From NCBI GenBank assembly GCA_963667505.2, contig OY763490.2:434001-498000 (forward strand): 64,000 bases of DNA. Direction: 5' to 3'. This DNA is from Aldehydirespirator sp963667505. GTDB taxonomy: Bacteria > Actinomycetota > Acidimicrobiia > Acidimicrobiales > Aldehydirespiratoraceae. How positions within the stretch are numbered: position 1 is the stretch's first letter; each line of letters starts with the position of its first letter. Below, piece by piece: positions 34,598 to 42,760 of the stretch. The position numbers were made by a program, and so were the translations under genes. Under the pieces are notes generated by a model, which was given only the letters and a program-made list of their open reading frames with translations, made no database searches and was not told where the DNA came from.

Positions 34598-35530
34598 ATG
34601 CCTGAGTTGACGACACGAGTAGGCAGCGTGGCGCTGCGGGCGCCCGTGATGACTGCCTCGGGAACCTCGGGGCACGCGGCCGAGTTGGCGCCCTACGGGG
34701 AGCTGCGCGAGCTGGGGGCTGTGGTGGTGAAGTCGCTCGGCGTCGGGCCGTGGCCCGGCAACCCGCCGCCGCGCCTGCATCCTCTCCGCCCGGACGCGGC
34801 CGGGATGATCAACAGCGTCGGGCTTCAGGGCCCCGGAGTTACCGAATGGATGGAGAGGGAGTTGCCGTCGCTGGTCCGGGCCGACGCCCATGTTGTCGCC
34901 AGCATCTGGGGTCACACCGTCGACGAGTACCGCAGAGCGGCAGAGGCACTGGCTTCCGCTCCTGAGCAGGTGATCGCAGTCGAGGTCAACGTCTCGTGCC
35001 CCAACACCGAGGACCGTCTTCGAATGTTCGCCCATTCCGCCGACGCGACCGAGGCCGCCTTGGCCGCGACCGCGGGATGCGGCCGGCCCCGCTGGGCCAA
35101 GCTGAGCCCCAACACCGGAGATCTGGTGCAGGTCGCGGAGGCGGCGGCCCGTGGCGGCGCAGAAGCCCTGGTGCTCACCAACACGCTGTCGGGCATGGTC
35201 ATCGACATCGAAGATCGGCGCCCGAGGCTGGGGGGCCTGCGGGGCGGGGTGAGCGGAGCGGGCTTGCGCCCCGTGGCCGTTCGGGCGGTGTACGACGTTC
35301 ACGAGGCCCGGCCGGACATCCCGATCGTCGGCGTGGGCGGCGTCGCTTGTGGCGACGACGCCGTGGAGATGCTGCTGGCCGGCGCGTCCGCAGTCCAAGT
35401 GGGCACGGCCACCTTCGCGGATCCGCGGGCTCCGTGGAGGGTGCTGGCCGAACTCGAGGGCTGGTGCAGGAACTCCCAGGTGCAGCGGCTCGACGAACTG
35501 ATAGGAGCAGCCCATGAACAGCGATCCTGA
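34598..35530 (+). CDS. pyrD: dihydroorotate dehydrogenase, class 1B type
   Basis: PyrD oxidises dihydroorotate to orotate with FMN. The 310-residue protein lacks a membrane anchor and has the class 1 active-site cysteine in EVNVSCPNTED, with N-terminal PVMTASGTSGHA, VVVKSLG, INSVGLQGPG, WAKLSPNT, LVLTNTLSGMVID and IVGVGGVACGDDAVEMLLAGAS. Class 1B enzymes normally pair with an iron-sulphur PyrK subunit, which is not encoded next to it here. It overlaps pyrF by 17 bp. Confidence 0.94.
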   Translation: MPELTTRVGSVALRAPVMTASGTSGHAAELAPYGELRELGAVVVKSLGVGPWPGNPPPRLHPLRPDAAGMINSVGLQGPGVTEWMERELPSLVRADAHVVASIWGHTVDEYRRAAEALASAPEQVIAVEVNVSCPNTEDRLRMFAHSADATEAALAATAGCGRPRWAKLSPNTGDLVQVAEAAARGGAEALVLTNTLSGMVIDIEDRRPRLGGLRGGVSGAGLRPVAVRAVYDVHEARPDIPIVGVGGVACGDDAVEMLLAGASAVQVGTATFADPRAPWRVLAELEGWCRNSQVQRLDELIGAAHEQRS

Positions 35531-36296
35531 CCCTGTGACCCTCTCGGCCCCAGGCGACTCGCATCCAGGCGACTCGCATCCAGGCGACTCGTATCCGGGC
35601 GGTTCCCCCGGCGACCGGCCCAGTTCGCCGCGTGAGATCCTCGCCCTGGCTCTCGATGTGGACGACTTGGTGGCTGCTACTCGGCTGGCCCGGTCGCTGA
35701 GCGGGTACTTCCGGGTGGCGAAGGTGGGGCTCGAGCTGTACGCGGCGGCAGGCCCGGAGGCGGTCGGGGCCATGATCGACCTCGGCTACGACGTGTTCTG
35801 CGACATGAAGCTCCATGACATCCCCAACACGGTCAACCGTTGCGCCCGCGTGCTCGGCGAGCTCGGCGTGTCGCTGTTGACCGCGCACGCCGCAGGCGGC
35901 GGGGAGATGCTTCGGGCCGCGGCAGACGGACTGCGAGCGGGCTCGTCCGGTTCGGCCCGGCTCCTAGCAGTGAGCGTGCTCACCAGCGAGGAGGCCGGAG
36001 CCACCACCGAGGACCTGGTGGCGCGCCGGTTCGAGCTCGCGGCGGCGGCCGGCTGCGGGGGGGTGGTGTGCGCCTCCGTGGACCTGGCCCGCACCCGACA
36101 TGTGGCCCCTGAACTCCTCCGGGTCGTGCCGGGTATCCGGCTGCCGGGCGACTCCCACGACGATCAGCGCCGGGTGGCCGCGCCTGCCGAGGCGGTGGCG
36201 GCCGGCGCCGACCTGCTCGTGGTGGGCCGGTCCGTGACCAAGGCCGGCGACCCTCTAGAGGCAGCCGAACGACTGCATCGCAACCTGGCGCCGTGA
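35514..36296 (+). CDS. pyrF: orotidine 5'-phosphate decarboxylase
   Basis: PyrF decarboxylates OMP to UMP, completing the pathway in this operon. After about 40 low-complexity residues the 260-residue protein has LALALDVDDLVAATRLA, VAKVGLELY, the catalytic DxKxxD tetrad as FCDMKLHDIPNTV, VVPGIRLPGDSHDDQRR and LLVVGRSVTKAGDP. It is the short-chain class found in most bacteria, not the longer mycobacterial class. The N-terminus holds three GDSHP-type repeats encoded by 15-bp tandem units. Confidence 0.95.
   Translation: MNSDPDPVTLSAPGDSHPGDSHPGDSYPGGSPGDRPSSPREILALALDVDDLVAATRLARSLSGYFRVAKVGLELYAAAGPEAVGAMIDLGYDVFCDMKLHDIPNTVNRCARVLGELGVSLLTAHAAGGGEMLRAAADGLRAGSSGSARLLAVSVLTSEEAGATTEDLVARRFELAAAAGCGGVVCASVDLARTRHVAPELLRVVPGIRLPGDSHDDQRRVAAPAEAVAAGADLLVVGRSVTKAGDPLEAAERLHRNLAP
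35550..35594 (+). repeat. 15-bp in-frame tandem repeat at the pyrF N-terminus
   Basis: Three units CCAGGCGACTCGCAT (the last with CGTAT) at 35550, 35565 and 35580 encode PGDSH, PGDSH and PGDSY. Confidence 0.9.
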
Positions 36297-36429
36297 CCGT
36301 GGGCTGACCGTGCGCTGACTGTCGTCTGCGACTGCCGTCGGCTGGCCCGCGGCCCGTCCGGCGGCCGGCCGCTACTGGCTGTCTGCTTCCCGCCGAGGTC
36401 TGCGATGGCGCGACCGCGTGGTCATGCAA

Positions 36430-36435
36430 TAGCAT
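36430..36435 (+). promoter_or_regulatory. leaderless-type -10 hexamer of mihF
   Basis: TAGCAT lies eight bases before the ATG chosen for mihF. Confidence 0.5.
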
Positions 36436-36443
36436 CTGTGTCC

Positions 36444-36755
36444 ATGGCTCAACCGTTTTCCATTTCAGACGACGTTCGACGAGCGGCGCTCGCTAAGGCT
36501 GCCGAGGTCCGACGGGAGCGTGCAGAACTTCGCAGGCAGCTCAAGGCAGGTGACATTTCGCTCGTTGACCTCTTCGGCCGGGTCGAGGACGACGTTGTCG
36601 GCAAGATGAAGGTGCTAGCGGTGCTCGAGTCGTTGCCCGGCGTCGGCAAGGTCAAGGCCCGCAGGACCATGGAGCAGATCGGCATCTCCGAGAGCCGCCG
36701 CGTGCGCGGCCTGGGCACCAGGCAGCGCAGCCAACTGCTCGACACCTTCGGCTGA
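36444..36755 (+). CDS. mihF: actinobacterial integration host factor (mIHF)
   Basis: mIHF is a small nucleoid protein of actinobacteria that binds and bends DNA without being related to E. coli IHF. The 103-residue protein has a long N-terminal helix (RRAALAKAAEVRRERAELRRQLKAG), SLVDLFGRVEDDVVGKMKVLAVLESLPGVGKVKA across several phrases, and the helix-two-turns-helix DNA-binding region RRTMEQIGISESRRVRGLG. Position between pyrF and gmk is conserved. ATG 36444 is preferred over an upstream ATG because of the hexamer ahead of it. Confidence 0.95.
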   Translation: MAQPFSISDDVRRAALAKAAEVRRERAELRRQLKAGDISLVDLFGRVEDDVVGKMKVLAVLESLPGVGKVKARRTMEQIGISESRRVRGLGTRQRSQLLDTFG

Positions 36756-36788
36756 GTGACGCTGCCGGGTTGGGCCGGCAGGGTCGAA

Positions 36789-36794
36789 TAGCCT
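36789..36794 (+). promoter_or_regulatory. leaderless-type -10 hexamer of gmk
   Basis: TAGCCT lies seven bases before GTG 36802, favouring that start over the TTG at 36796. Confidence 0.5.
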
Positions 36795-36801
36795 CTTGGA
36801 G

Positions 36802-37404
36802 GTGACCTCCCTCGGCGATCGCACCGTCATCGTCATCTCTGGGCCTGGTGGCGTGGGCAAGGGCACCATCGTCGATGAACTGCTCGCCCGCGACGAATGT
36901 CTGTGGCTGTCTCGCTCGTGGACGACACGGCCCCGGCGGGCCTCCGAGCCCGCCGACGCCTACTGCTTCGTGGACAGGGCGACCTTCGAGGCGGCCGTCG
37001 ATGCCGGTGGGTTCCTCGAGTGGGTCGAGTTCCTCGACTACCTGCAGGGCACGCCGGTGCCCGATCCCCCCGAGGGCGCCGACGTGGTGCTGGAGATTGA
37101 CGTGGGCGGCGGCATGCAGGTCAAGCGCCTGGTTCCCGGCGCGGTGCTGGTGTTCGTCGAGGCGCCCAGTCCCGAGCATCAGCGGGCTCGGCTCAAGGGA
37201 CGCGGCGAGACTCCGGACACAGTGGCGCTCCGCATGGACAAGACGGCCGAGGAGCGCGAGACAGCCGTCGCCCAGGGGTACCAGACGGTGGTTAACGACG
37301 AGGTCGGCGCGGCGGTGATGGCGATCGAGCGGCTGATCGAAGCCGACCGCAGCCGTCGGGCGGCCGCTTACGGCCGCGGCTCGGCCTCCCCGGCCGACAG
37401 ATAG
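36802..37404 (+). CDS. gmk: guanylate kinase
   Basis: Gmk phosphorylates GMP to GDP. The 200-residue protein has the P-loop ISGPGGVGKGTIVDELL, the GMP-binding SRSWTTRPRRASEP with the conserved Ser/Arg residues, YCFVDRATFEAAVDAGGFLEWVEF and the lid RLKGRGETPDTVALRM. The usual Tyr in the GxxYGT motif is replaced around LDYLQGTPVPDPP, typical of divergent actinobacterial Gmk. The gene sits between mihF and rpoZ as in mycobacteria. Confidence 0.93.
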   Translation: MTSLGDRTVIVISGPGGVGKGTIVDELLARDECLWLSRSWTTRPRRASEPADAYCFVDRATFEAAVDAGGFLEWVEFLDYLQGTPVPDPPEGADVVLEIDVGGGMQVKRLVPGAVLVFVEAPSPEHQRARLKGRGETPDTVALRMDKTAEERETAVAQGYQTVVNDEVGAAVMAIERLIEADRSRRAAAYGRGSASPADR

Positions 37405-37449
37405 CCCGCGAGTCCACGAACGGCCGCCCGCAACTCCGTCGGTGCTTGG

Positions 37450-37455
37450 TAGCGT
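37450..37455 (+). promoter_or_regulatory. possible -10 hexamer of rpoZ
   Basis: TAGCGT lies 36 bases before the rpoZ ATG, which has a GGAG ribosome binding site, so this would be a promoter with a short leader. Confidence 0.3.
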
Positions 37456-37491
37456 GAGCCTGCCAGGACCACGGATCCATCGGAGCGCGCC

Positions 37492-37854
37492 ATGGCCCAC
37501 GCCTACGACACCCTCATCTCCCCGGCCATCGAGGATCTCATCGAGCGGACCGAGTCCAAGTTCGTCCTCGTGGCGCTGGCATCCAGGAGGTGCCGCGAGA
37601 TCACCAACTACAAGCTCGGCAGCAGCATCGGCTCGATCGTGCCTCCCCAAGTGGTCGCTTCCGAGTCCGCCAAGTATCTCTCGATAGCCCTCGAGGAGAT
37701 CGCGGCGGGCAAGATCGAGGCCGTGGAGGCCGACGACGACGAAGAGGAACCCGAGTGGTTCAGCGTGGGTGCTCACCTCGCGGATGCGGGCGACCACGAG
37801 CCCGGGCAATCTCGAGAGGGCTCATTGCGCCCGCCCCCCGGCGCGGGCGCCTGA
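37492..37854 (+). CDS. rpoZ: DNA-directed RNA polymerase subunit omega
   Basis: Omega helps assemble RNA polymerase by binding beta prime. The 120-residue protein has ISPAIEDLIERTESKFVLVALASRRCREI with the conserved region, the YKLG segment, and EKYLSIALEEIAAGKI-like KYLSIALEEIAAGKIEA. The C-terminal 45 residues are acidic and then Gly/Pro-rich and look like a later extension. CGGAG lies nine bases before the ATG. The 3' end is repeated between rpoZ and coaBC. Confidence 0.94.
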   Translation: MAHAYDTLISPAIEDLIERTESKFVLVALASRRCREITNYKLGSSIGSIVPPQVVASESAKYLSIALEEIAAGKIEAVEADDDEEEPEWFSVGAHLADAGDHEPGQSREGSLRPPPGAGA

Positions 37855-37884
37855 CGAGGGCTCGCGGCGCGGGCGCCTGACGAG
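37840..37884 (+). repeat. 19-bp direct repeat duplicating the rpoZ 3' end
   Basis: GGCGCGGGCGCCTGACGAG at 37840-37858 contains the rpoZ TGA and recurs exactly at 37866-37884, ending seven bases before the coaBC ATG. Confidence 0.88.
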
Positions 37885-37890
37885 TACGCC

Positions 37891-39141
37891 ATGAGCGCGC
37901 TGAACGGGCGGCGCGTGGTGCTCGGAGTGTCGGGCGGGATAGCCGCGTACAAGGCGGTCGAAGTGTGCCGTCGGCTCGCGGGCGAGGGCGCGCATGTCGT
38001 GCCGGTGCTCACGGCCGGGGCGTTGCGCATGGTGGGCGAGACGACCTTCTCGGCTCTGGCGGCCGAGCCCGCGGTCACGTCGCTGTGGAACCATCCGTCC
38101 TCGGCCATCCCCCACACCGCCCTGGGCCAGCGGGCCGACGCGGTGGTCGTGTGTCCCGCCACCGCCCGGCTGATCTCGGACCTGCGCACTGGGCGCTCGG
38201 GCGACGTTCTGACTGCCACCCTGCTGGCCACCCGGGCCCCGGTGGTCATGGCACCGGCCATGCACACCGAGATGTGGGAGCAACCGTCGGTCCGGGAGAA
38301 CATCGCCGTTCTGACCGAGCGTGGAGTCACCCTCGTCGGACCGGTGGACGGTCCGCTGGCGGGGGGCGACGCGGGATCGGGCCGCATGGCCGAGCCGGCC
38401 GACATTGTGGCCGCCGTTGAGGCCGCGCTCACTCCGCAGGATCTGGCCGATCGACTGCTGGTGGTCACCTCCGGCGGCACCCGCGAGCCGATCGACGCGG
38501 TCCGCTACGTCGGCAACCGATCCTCGGGCAAGCAGGGTGCCGCGGTCGCCGCCGAGGCCGTGGCCCGCGGGGCCGAGGTGGTGCTGGTCACCACAGAACC
38601 GGCGCTCGCGCACGCAGCGGCTCGGGTGGTGTCGGTCGAGACGGCCGCGGAGATGGCCGACGCGGTCCATCTCGAGGCAGCCGCCGCCGACGCGGTGGTG
38701 ATGGCTGCCGCCGTCGCCGACTTCCGCCCTGTTCGCCCATCGGGCGCAAAGCTCAAGAAGGGCTTGGGCGTGCCCGATCTGGAGCTGGAGCCCACCGACG
38801 ACATCCTCGCATCGTTGGGTGCCTCGAAGCCCTCCGGCCAAGTACTCGTCGGCTTCGCCGCCGAGACCGAGGAGCTGGAGGCCAACGCCCTCGAGAAGCT
38901 GCGCAGCAAGAACCTTGACGTGATAGTAGCCAACGACGTCTCCAAGGAGCAGGTCGGCTTCGGCCACGACACCAACGAGATCGTGATGTTCACCGCCGAC
39001 GGCGCACGCCACCATGTTCCCTTGACCACCAAGCGGGAAGCCGCCCGGGCCGTGCTCGACAGGGTGGTCGCATTGATGCCTGCGCCTGCCGGCTCCCGCG
39101 ACTCCGTCGGTCGGCGGCCCGCCCGCCGTCGGGACACCTAG
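37891..39141 (+). CDS. coaBC: phosphopantothenoylcysteine decarboxylase/synthase CoaBC
   Basis: CoaBC makes 4'-phosphopantetheine from phosphopantothenate and cysteine in coenzyme A synthesis. The 416-residue protein has the flavin decarboxylase half (VVLGVSGGIAAYKAVEVCRRL, PATARLISDL, APAMHTEMWEQP, VGPVDGPLAGGDAGSGRMAEP) and the CTP-dependent synthase half (VVTSGGTREPIDAVRYVGNRSSGKQG, VMAAAVADFRP, KLKK, LVGFAAETEE, IVANDVSK). All usual catalytic stretches are present. It is followed by metK as in many actinobacteria. Confidence 0.95.
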   Translation: MSALNGRRVVLGVSGGIAAYKAVEVCRRLAGEGAHVVPVLTAGALRMVGETTFSALAAEPAVTSLWNHPSSAIPHTALGQRADAVVVCPATARLISDLRTGRSGDVLTATLLATRAPVVMAPAMHTEMWEQPSVRENIAVLTERGVTLVGPVDGPLAGGDAGSGRMAEPADIVAAVEAALTPQDLADRLLVVTSGGTREPIDAVRYVGNRSSGKQGAAVAAEAVARGAEVVLVTTEPALAHAAARVVSVETAAEMADAVHLEAAAADAVVMAAAVADFRPVRPSGAKLKKGLGVPDLELEPTDDILASLGASKPSGQVLVGFAAETEELEANALEKLRSKNLDVIVANDVSKEQVGFGHDTNEIVMFTADGARHHVPLTTKREAARAVLDRVVALMPAPAGSRDSVGRRPARRRDT

Positions 39142-39158
39142 AGCAGCGGGGAGGAGCC

Positions 39159-40334
39159 TTGGACCGCTGGACGTTTACCTCCGAGTCGGTCACCGAGGGC
39201 CATCCCGACAAGCTGGCCGACCAGATCTCCGACGCCATCCTCGATGCTCTGATCGGCGCCGACCCCGGCAGCCGAGTGGCCTGCGAGACGCTGGTCACCA
39301 CCGGCCTGGCCGTGGTGGCGGGGGAGATCCGCACCGAGGCCTACGTCGAGATCCCCAACATCGTCCGTCGCACGATCTGCGCCGCGGGATACAGCGACGC
39401 CACTCTGGGCTTCGACGGCAAGACCTGCGCGGTGATGGTCGCCATCGACGACCAGTCGCCCGACATCGCCAAGGCGGTGGATCGCGAGGATGCCGATGAA
39501 CAGGGCGCCGGCGACCAGGGGATGATGTTCGGCTACGCCTGCGACGAGACCGACGCGATGATGCCGTTGCCGATCCACCTGGCCCACCGGCTGGCGGAGC
39601 GCCATGCCGAGGTGCGCCGGGCGGGATCGATCCCGTACTTGCGTCCCGACGCCAAGACCCAGGTGACCTTGGAGTACGAGGGCCGTCGGCCGGTGCGTCT
39701 GCGGACCGTGCTGGTGTCGACCCAGCACGGCGACGGCATCGACCGCGACCGGATGATCCTCCCCGACGTCACCGAACAGATCATCGAGCCGACCATCGCC
39801 GAGCAGTGCCCGCAGTTCGCCGACGGCTACGAGGTGATCGTCAACCCGTCGGGCCAGTTCGTGACCGGCGGCCCTCAGGCCGATGCCGGGCTGACCGGTC
39901 GCAAGATCATCGTCGACACCTACGGCGGCATGGCCCGCCACGGCGGCGGTGCATTCTCGGGCAAGGACGCCTCCAAGGTCGACCGCTCGGCCGCCTACGC
40001 GGCGCGGTGGGTGGCCAAGCACATCGTGGCTGCCGGGGCGGCGTCGCGCTGCGAGCTTCAGGTGGCCTACGCCATCGGCATGGCCCGGCCGTTGTCGCTG
40101 ATGGTGGAGACCTTCGGCACCGAGACCGTGGACCGGGCCCGCATCGTCGAGGCCGTGCGCGAAGTCTTCGACCTGCGCCCCGCAGCCATCGTGCGTGACC
40201 TCGGCCTGCGACGGCCCATCTACCAGCGGACGGCCACCTACGGACACTTCGGCCGCCAGCCCAACGGCGACGGTGAGTTCACATGGGAGCGCACCGACCG
40301 CTTGGCCGATCTGAAGTCCGCTCTCGGCCTCTGA
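39159..40334 (+). CDS. metK: S-adenosylmethionine synthetase
   Basis: MetK makes S-adenosylmethionine from methionine and ATP. The 391-residue protein has FTSESVTEGHPDKLADQISDAILD at the start, the flexible-loop region with DQSPDIAKAV, GAGDQGMMFGYACDET, the P-loop-like region GGPQADAGLTGRKIIVDTYGG in phrases, and HGGGAFSGKDASKVDRSAAY. The TTG start has GGGGAGGAG a few bases upstream. No SAM riboswitch is visible before it. Confidence 0.96.
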   Translation: MDRWTFTSESVTEGHPDKLADQISDAILDALIGADPGSRVACETLVTTGLAVVAGEIRTEAYVEIPNIVRRTICAAGYSDATLGFDGKTCAVMVAIDDQSPDIAKAVDREDADEQGAGDQGMMFGYACDETDAMMPLPIHLAHRLAERHAEVRRAGSIPYLRPDAKTQVTLEYEGRRPVRLRTVLVSTQHGDGIDRDRMILPDVTEQIIEPTIAEQCPQFADGYEVIVNPSGQFVTGGPQADAGLTGRKIIVDTYGGMARHGGGAFSGKDASKVDRSAAYAARWVAKHIVAAGAASRCELQVAYAIGMARPLSLMVETFGTETVDRARIVEAVREVFDLRPAAIVRDLGLRRPIYQRTATYGHFGRQPNGDGEFTWERTDRLADLKSALGL

Positions 40335-40405
40335 TCCCGAGGCGTCTACGGCCCGGGATCACTAGGGCGAGCGGCGAAGGACAGCGTCTTCTCGTGCTGG
40401 CCTCA

Positions 40406-40540
40406 GAGCGAGCGCGAGTAGGTGATGGCCGCTCGCGTCGCGGCGGTGTCATTCCCGCTCTTGTTCGCTGCGCTCACGGGCCGCTCGGGCCACGGCCTCG
40501 CCCGTATGGGCCGGATTCGTTCACCTACCCGCTCGGCCTC
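40406..40540. repeat. 135-bp element with terminal inverted repeats, family 2, copy 2
   Basis: The ends GAGCGAGCGCGAGTAGGTGA (40406-40425) and TCACCTACCCGCTCGGCCTC (40521-40540) are imperfect inverted repeats and resemble the arms at 26525-26580. The interior holds further short palindromes and no convincing reading frame. It ends eight bases before the priA GTG. Confidence 0.7.
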
Positions 40541-40548
40541 TTGGGCGC

Positions 40549-42600
40549 GTGAGCTCCGAAGTCCAGGGCCGACTCTCCTTCGAGGAGTCAAAGGAGCGAT
40601 CGGCCGAGTCGGACGGCAGCGACACGGCTGCTGACGCGGCCGACGCGTCGCCCGCCCGGTCGGGGATTGAGGCGGGTGGACGGGACCAGACCGCGGCTGG
40701 CGGAGCCGCGGGCGGCGAAGAGGATCGGTCCGCGTCCGGCGGTGCCATAAGGGGTGAGCCGGGCGAGGCCGGGTCCGGCGGAGCGGCGCGCCCGGAGCTG
40801 GTCGTGAGAGTGCAGCCCGACGTTGTGGGACTCAACAAGGCGCTCTACTACGTCGTTCCCGATGCTTGGCACGCTGACGGTCGCGCCGGGCGGCTGGCGG
40901 TGGGCTCGATCGTGCGCATCACCCTGCGAGGTAGCCCGGCCCGGGGCTGGGTCACCGATATTGGTGTAGATCCGCCTGCGGGCGTCGAACTCCGGCCGCT
41001 GGCCAAGCTCACCGGCATGGGTCCACCCGCCGACGTCGTGAGCCTGGCCGACTGGGCCGAGTGGCGCTGGGCCGGGCGCGCGGTGCATCTGCTGCGCACG
41101 GCGTCGCCGCCCAGCGTTGTGACCCACCCGGCCGGAACTCGGGCGGTCGCAGGCGGGGACGACGGTTCGCTGGGGCCGCACGGCCTGGGCGGGGGGTGCC
41201 AGGAGCGAAGTCGGCATGCCACTGGCGACGGTTCGCTCCAGTGGCATGACGGCTTGTTCGACCGCTCAGGGTCCGTGACCACGCTGAGGTGCCCGCCCGT
41301 CGAGGTCGGTACGGCGGTCGCCCGGGCGGCAGCACGCCGGGGCGATTCGCTGATAGTGGTGCCCACGCCAGCCGACGCCCGCCGCATTGCAGCCGATCTG
41401 GGGAGTCGGGGGGTGCGGGTCGCTCTGGGTCGCGACGACTGGGCCATTGCCGCCGCAGGTGCAACCGTGGTCGGCACCCGAACCGCGGTGTGGCTGCCCA
41501 TGCCGCGTCTGGCCGCGGTCGCCGTGTTCGACGAGCATTCCGGGCGTCTCCAAAGCGAGCGGGCGCCGACATGGCACGCCCGCGATGTGGCTCTGGAGCG
41601 GGCCCGGCGGGCTGGGGCGCCGTCGGTGCTTGTGTCGCCCGTCCCGACGCTGGAGGCGCTTGAGGCAGGTGAGCTGAAGACGGTCGGACGTAGGGCCGAG
41701 CGTGACGGATGGCCTGCGGTCGATGTCCTGGATCGCCGTCTCGACGACCCGCTGCGGGGCGGGTTGTTCGCCGAGGGGCTGCGAGAGTGTCTGGTCGCGG
41801 CCGACGGCCGGATCGCGGCGGTGCTCAACCGCAAGGGCCGGGCCCGGCTCCTGGCCTGCAAGGCATGCGGCGAGCTGGCCCGAAGCTCCGACGACCGCGT
41901 GCCGATGCGCCTCGTCGATGACGAGTTGGTGGCGGCCGACGGCAGCGAGCGCCGCCCGGTGGTGTGCGCCCGCTGCGGCTCGACGGTCCTGCGCAACCTG
42001 CGCATGGGCGTCACCCGGGCCCGCGAGGAACTGGCCGCGCTGGCTGGCGAGCCGGTGGGGGAGCTGACCGCCGACTCCGGACCTCTCGGCGACGAGCGGA
42101 TCGTGGTCGGCACCGAAGCCGTGCTGTGGCGCCTGGCGTCGGCGGCTGCGGTGGTGTTCCTCGACTTCGACCAGGAACTGCTGGCCCCTCGCCAGCGGGC
42201 CTCCGAGCAGGCGCTGACCCTGCTGGCTCGGGGCGCGCGTCTGACCGGCGGACGCTCCGGCGGCGGCCGTCTGGTGGTGCAGACCCGCCAGCCCGACCAT
42301 CCAGTCGTCCGGGCTGCGGTGCTCGCCGACCCGTCTATCGCAGCCGCCGCCGAGCGGGAGCGCCGTCAGACCTTGGGCTTGCCGCCCTACAGCGCCCAGG
42401 CCAAGGTCTCCGGCCCGGGCGCCGGGGCCTTCATCGAGGCGCTCCAAGAAGCTGGCGACACCGGGGTGAGCGTCCGAGGCCCCCGCGAGGGCCAGTACCT
42501 GCTGCGCGCCCCGACCCATGAGCCGCTCCTCGACCTCCTAGCCCGCACCCCTCGACCCGCCGAGCGACTGCGTCTGGAGGTCGACCCGCTGAGAGCTTGA
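40549..42600 (+). CDS. priA: primosomal protein N' (PriA), helicase motifs degenerate
   Basis: PriA reloads the replisome at abandoned forks. The 683-residue protein has the 3'-DNA-binding domain (VVRVQPDVVGLNKALYYVVPDAW, VRITLRGSPARGWV), a helicase-like core and the C-terminal domain (RQTLGLPPYSAQAKVSG). Walker A is absent, motif II is reduced to VFDEHSG, and the zinc region keeps only two Cys pairs (CKACG, CARCG). Loss of helicase function is known in actinobacterial PriA. The first 80 residues are low-complexity. A perfect hairpin lies inside the gene near 41216-41247. The gene end is copied three times downstream. Confidence 0.9.
   Translation: MSSEVQGRLSFEESKERSAESDGSDTAADAADASPARSGIEAGGRDQTAAGGAAGGEEDRSASGGAIRGEPGEAGSGGAARPELVVRVQPDVVGLNKALYYVVPDAWHADGRAGRLAVGSIVRITLRGSPARGWVTDIGVDPPAGVELRPLAKLTGMGPPADVVSLADWAEWRWAGRAVHLLRTASPPSVVTHPAGTRAVAGGDDGSLGPHGLGGGCQERSRHATGDGSLQWHDGLFDRSGSVTTLRCPPVEVGTAVARAAARRGDSLIVVPTPADARRIAADLGSRGVRVALGRDDWAIAAAGATVVGTRTAVWLPMPRLAAVAVFDEHSGRLQSERAPTWHARDVALERARRAGAPSVLVSPVPTLEALEAGELKTVGRRAERDGWPAVDVLDRRLDDPLRGGLFAEGLRECLVAADGRIAAVLNRKGRARLLACKACGELARSSDDRVPMRLVDDELVAADGSERRPVVCARCGSTVLRNLRMGVTRAREELAALAGEPVGELTADSGPLGDERIVVGTEAVLWRLASAAAVVFLDFDQELLAPRQRASEQALTLLARGARLTGGRSGGGRLVVQTRQPDHPVVRAAVLADPSIAAAAERERRQTLGLPPYSAQAKVSGPGAGAFIEALQEAGDTGVSVRGPREGQYLLRAPTHEPLLDLLARTPRPAERLRLEVDPLRA
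41216..41247 (+). repeat. 10-bp inverted repeat inside priA
   Basis: ATGCCACTGG (41216-41225) and CCAGTGGCAT (41238-41247) are perfect inverted copies with a 12-base loop. The loop sequence CGACGGTTCGCT also occurs at 41159-41170, so this looks like an insertion in a poorly conserved part of priA. Confidence 0.75.
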
Positions 42601-42760
42601 GCGGAGCTGAGCCCACGGCGTCTGGAGGTCGACCCGCTGTGAGCTTGAGCGGAGCTGAGCCCACGGCGTCTGGAGGTCGACCCGCTGTGAGCCTGAGCGG
42701 AGCTGAGCCCACGGCGTCTGGAGGTCGACCCGCTGTGAGCCTGAGCGGAGTTAGTCCACG
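42570..42760 (+). repeat. 48-bp tandem repeat derived from the priA 3' end (4 copies)
   Basis: Units begin at 42570, 42618, 42666 and 42714. The first holds the last ten codons and stop of priA; the others differ from it and from each other by one to three bases. The fourth runs into the stop of the convergent methyltransferase gene at 42751. Confidence 0.95.
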
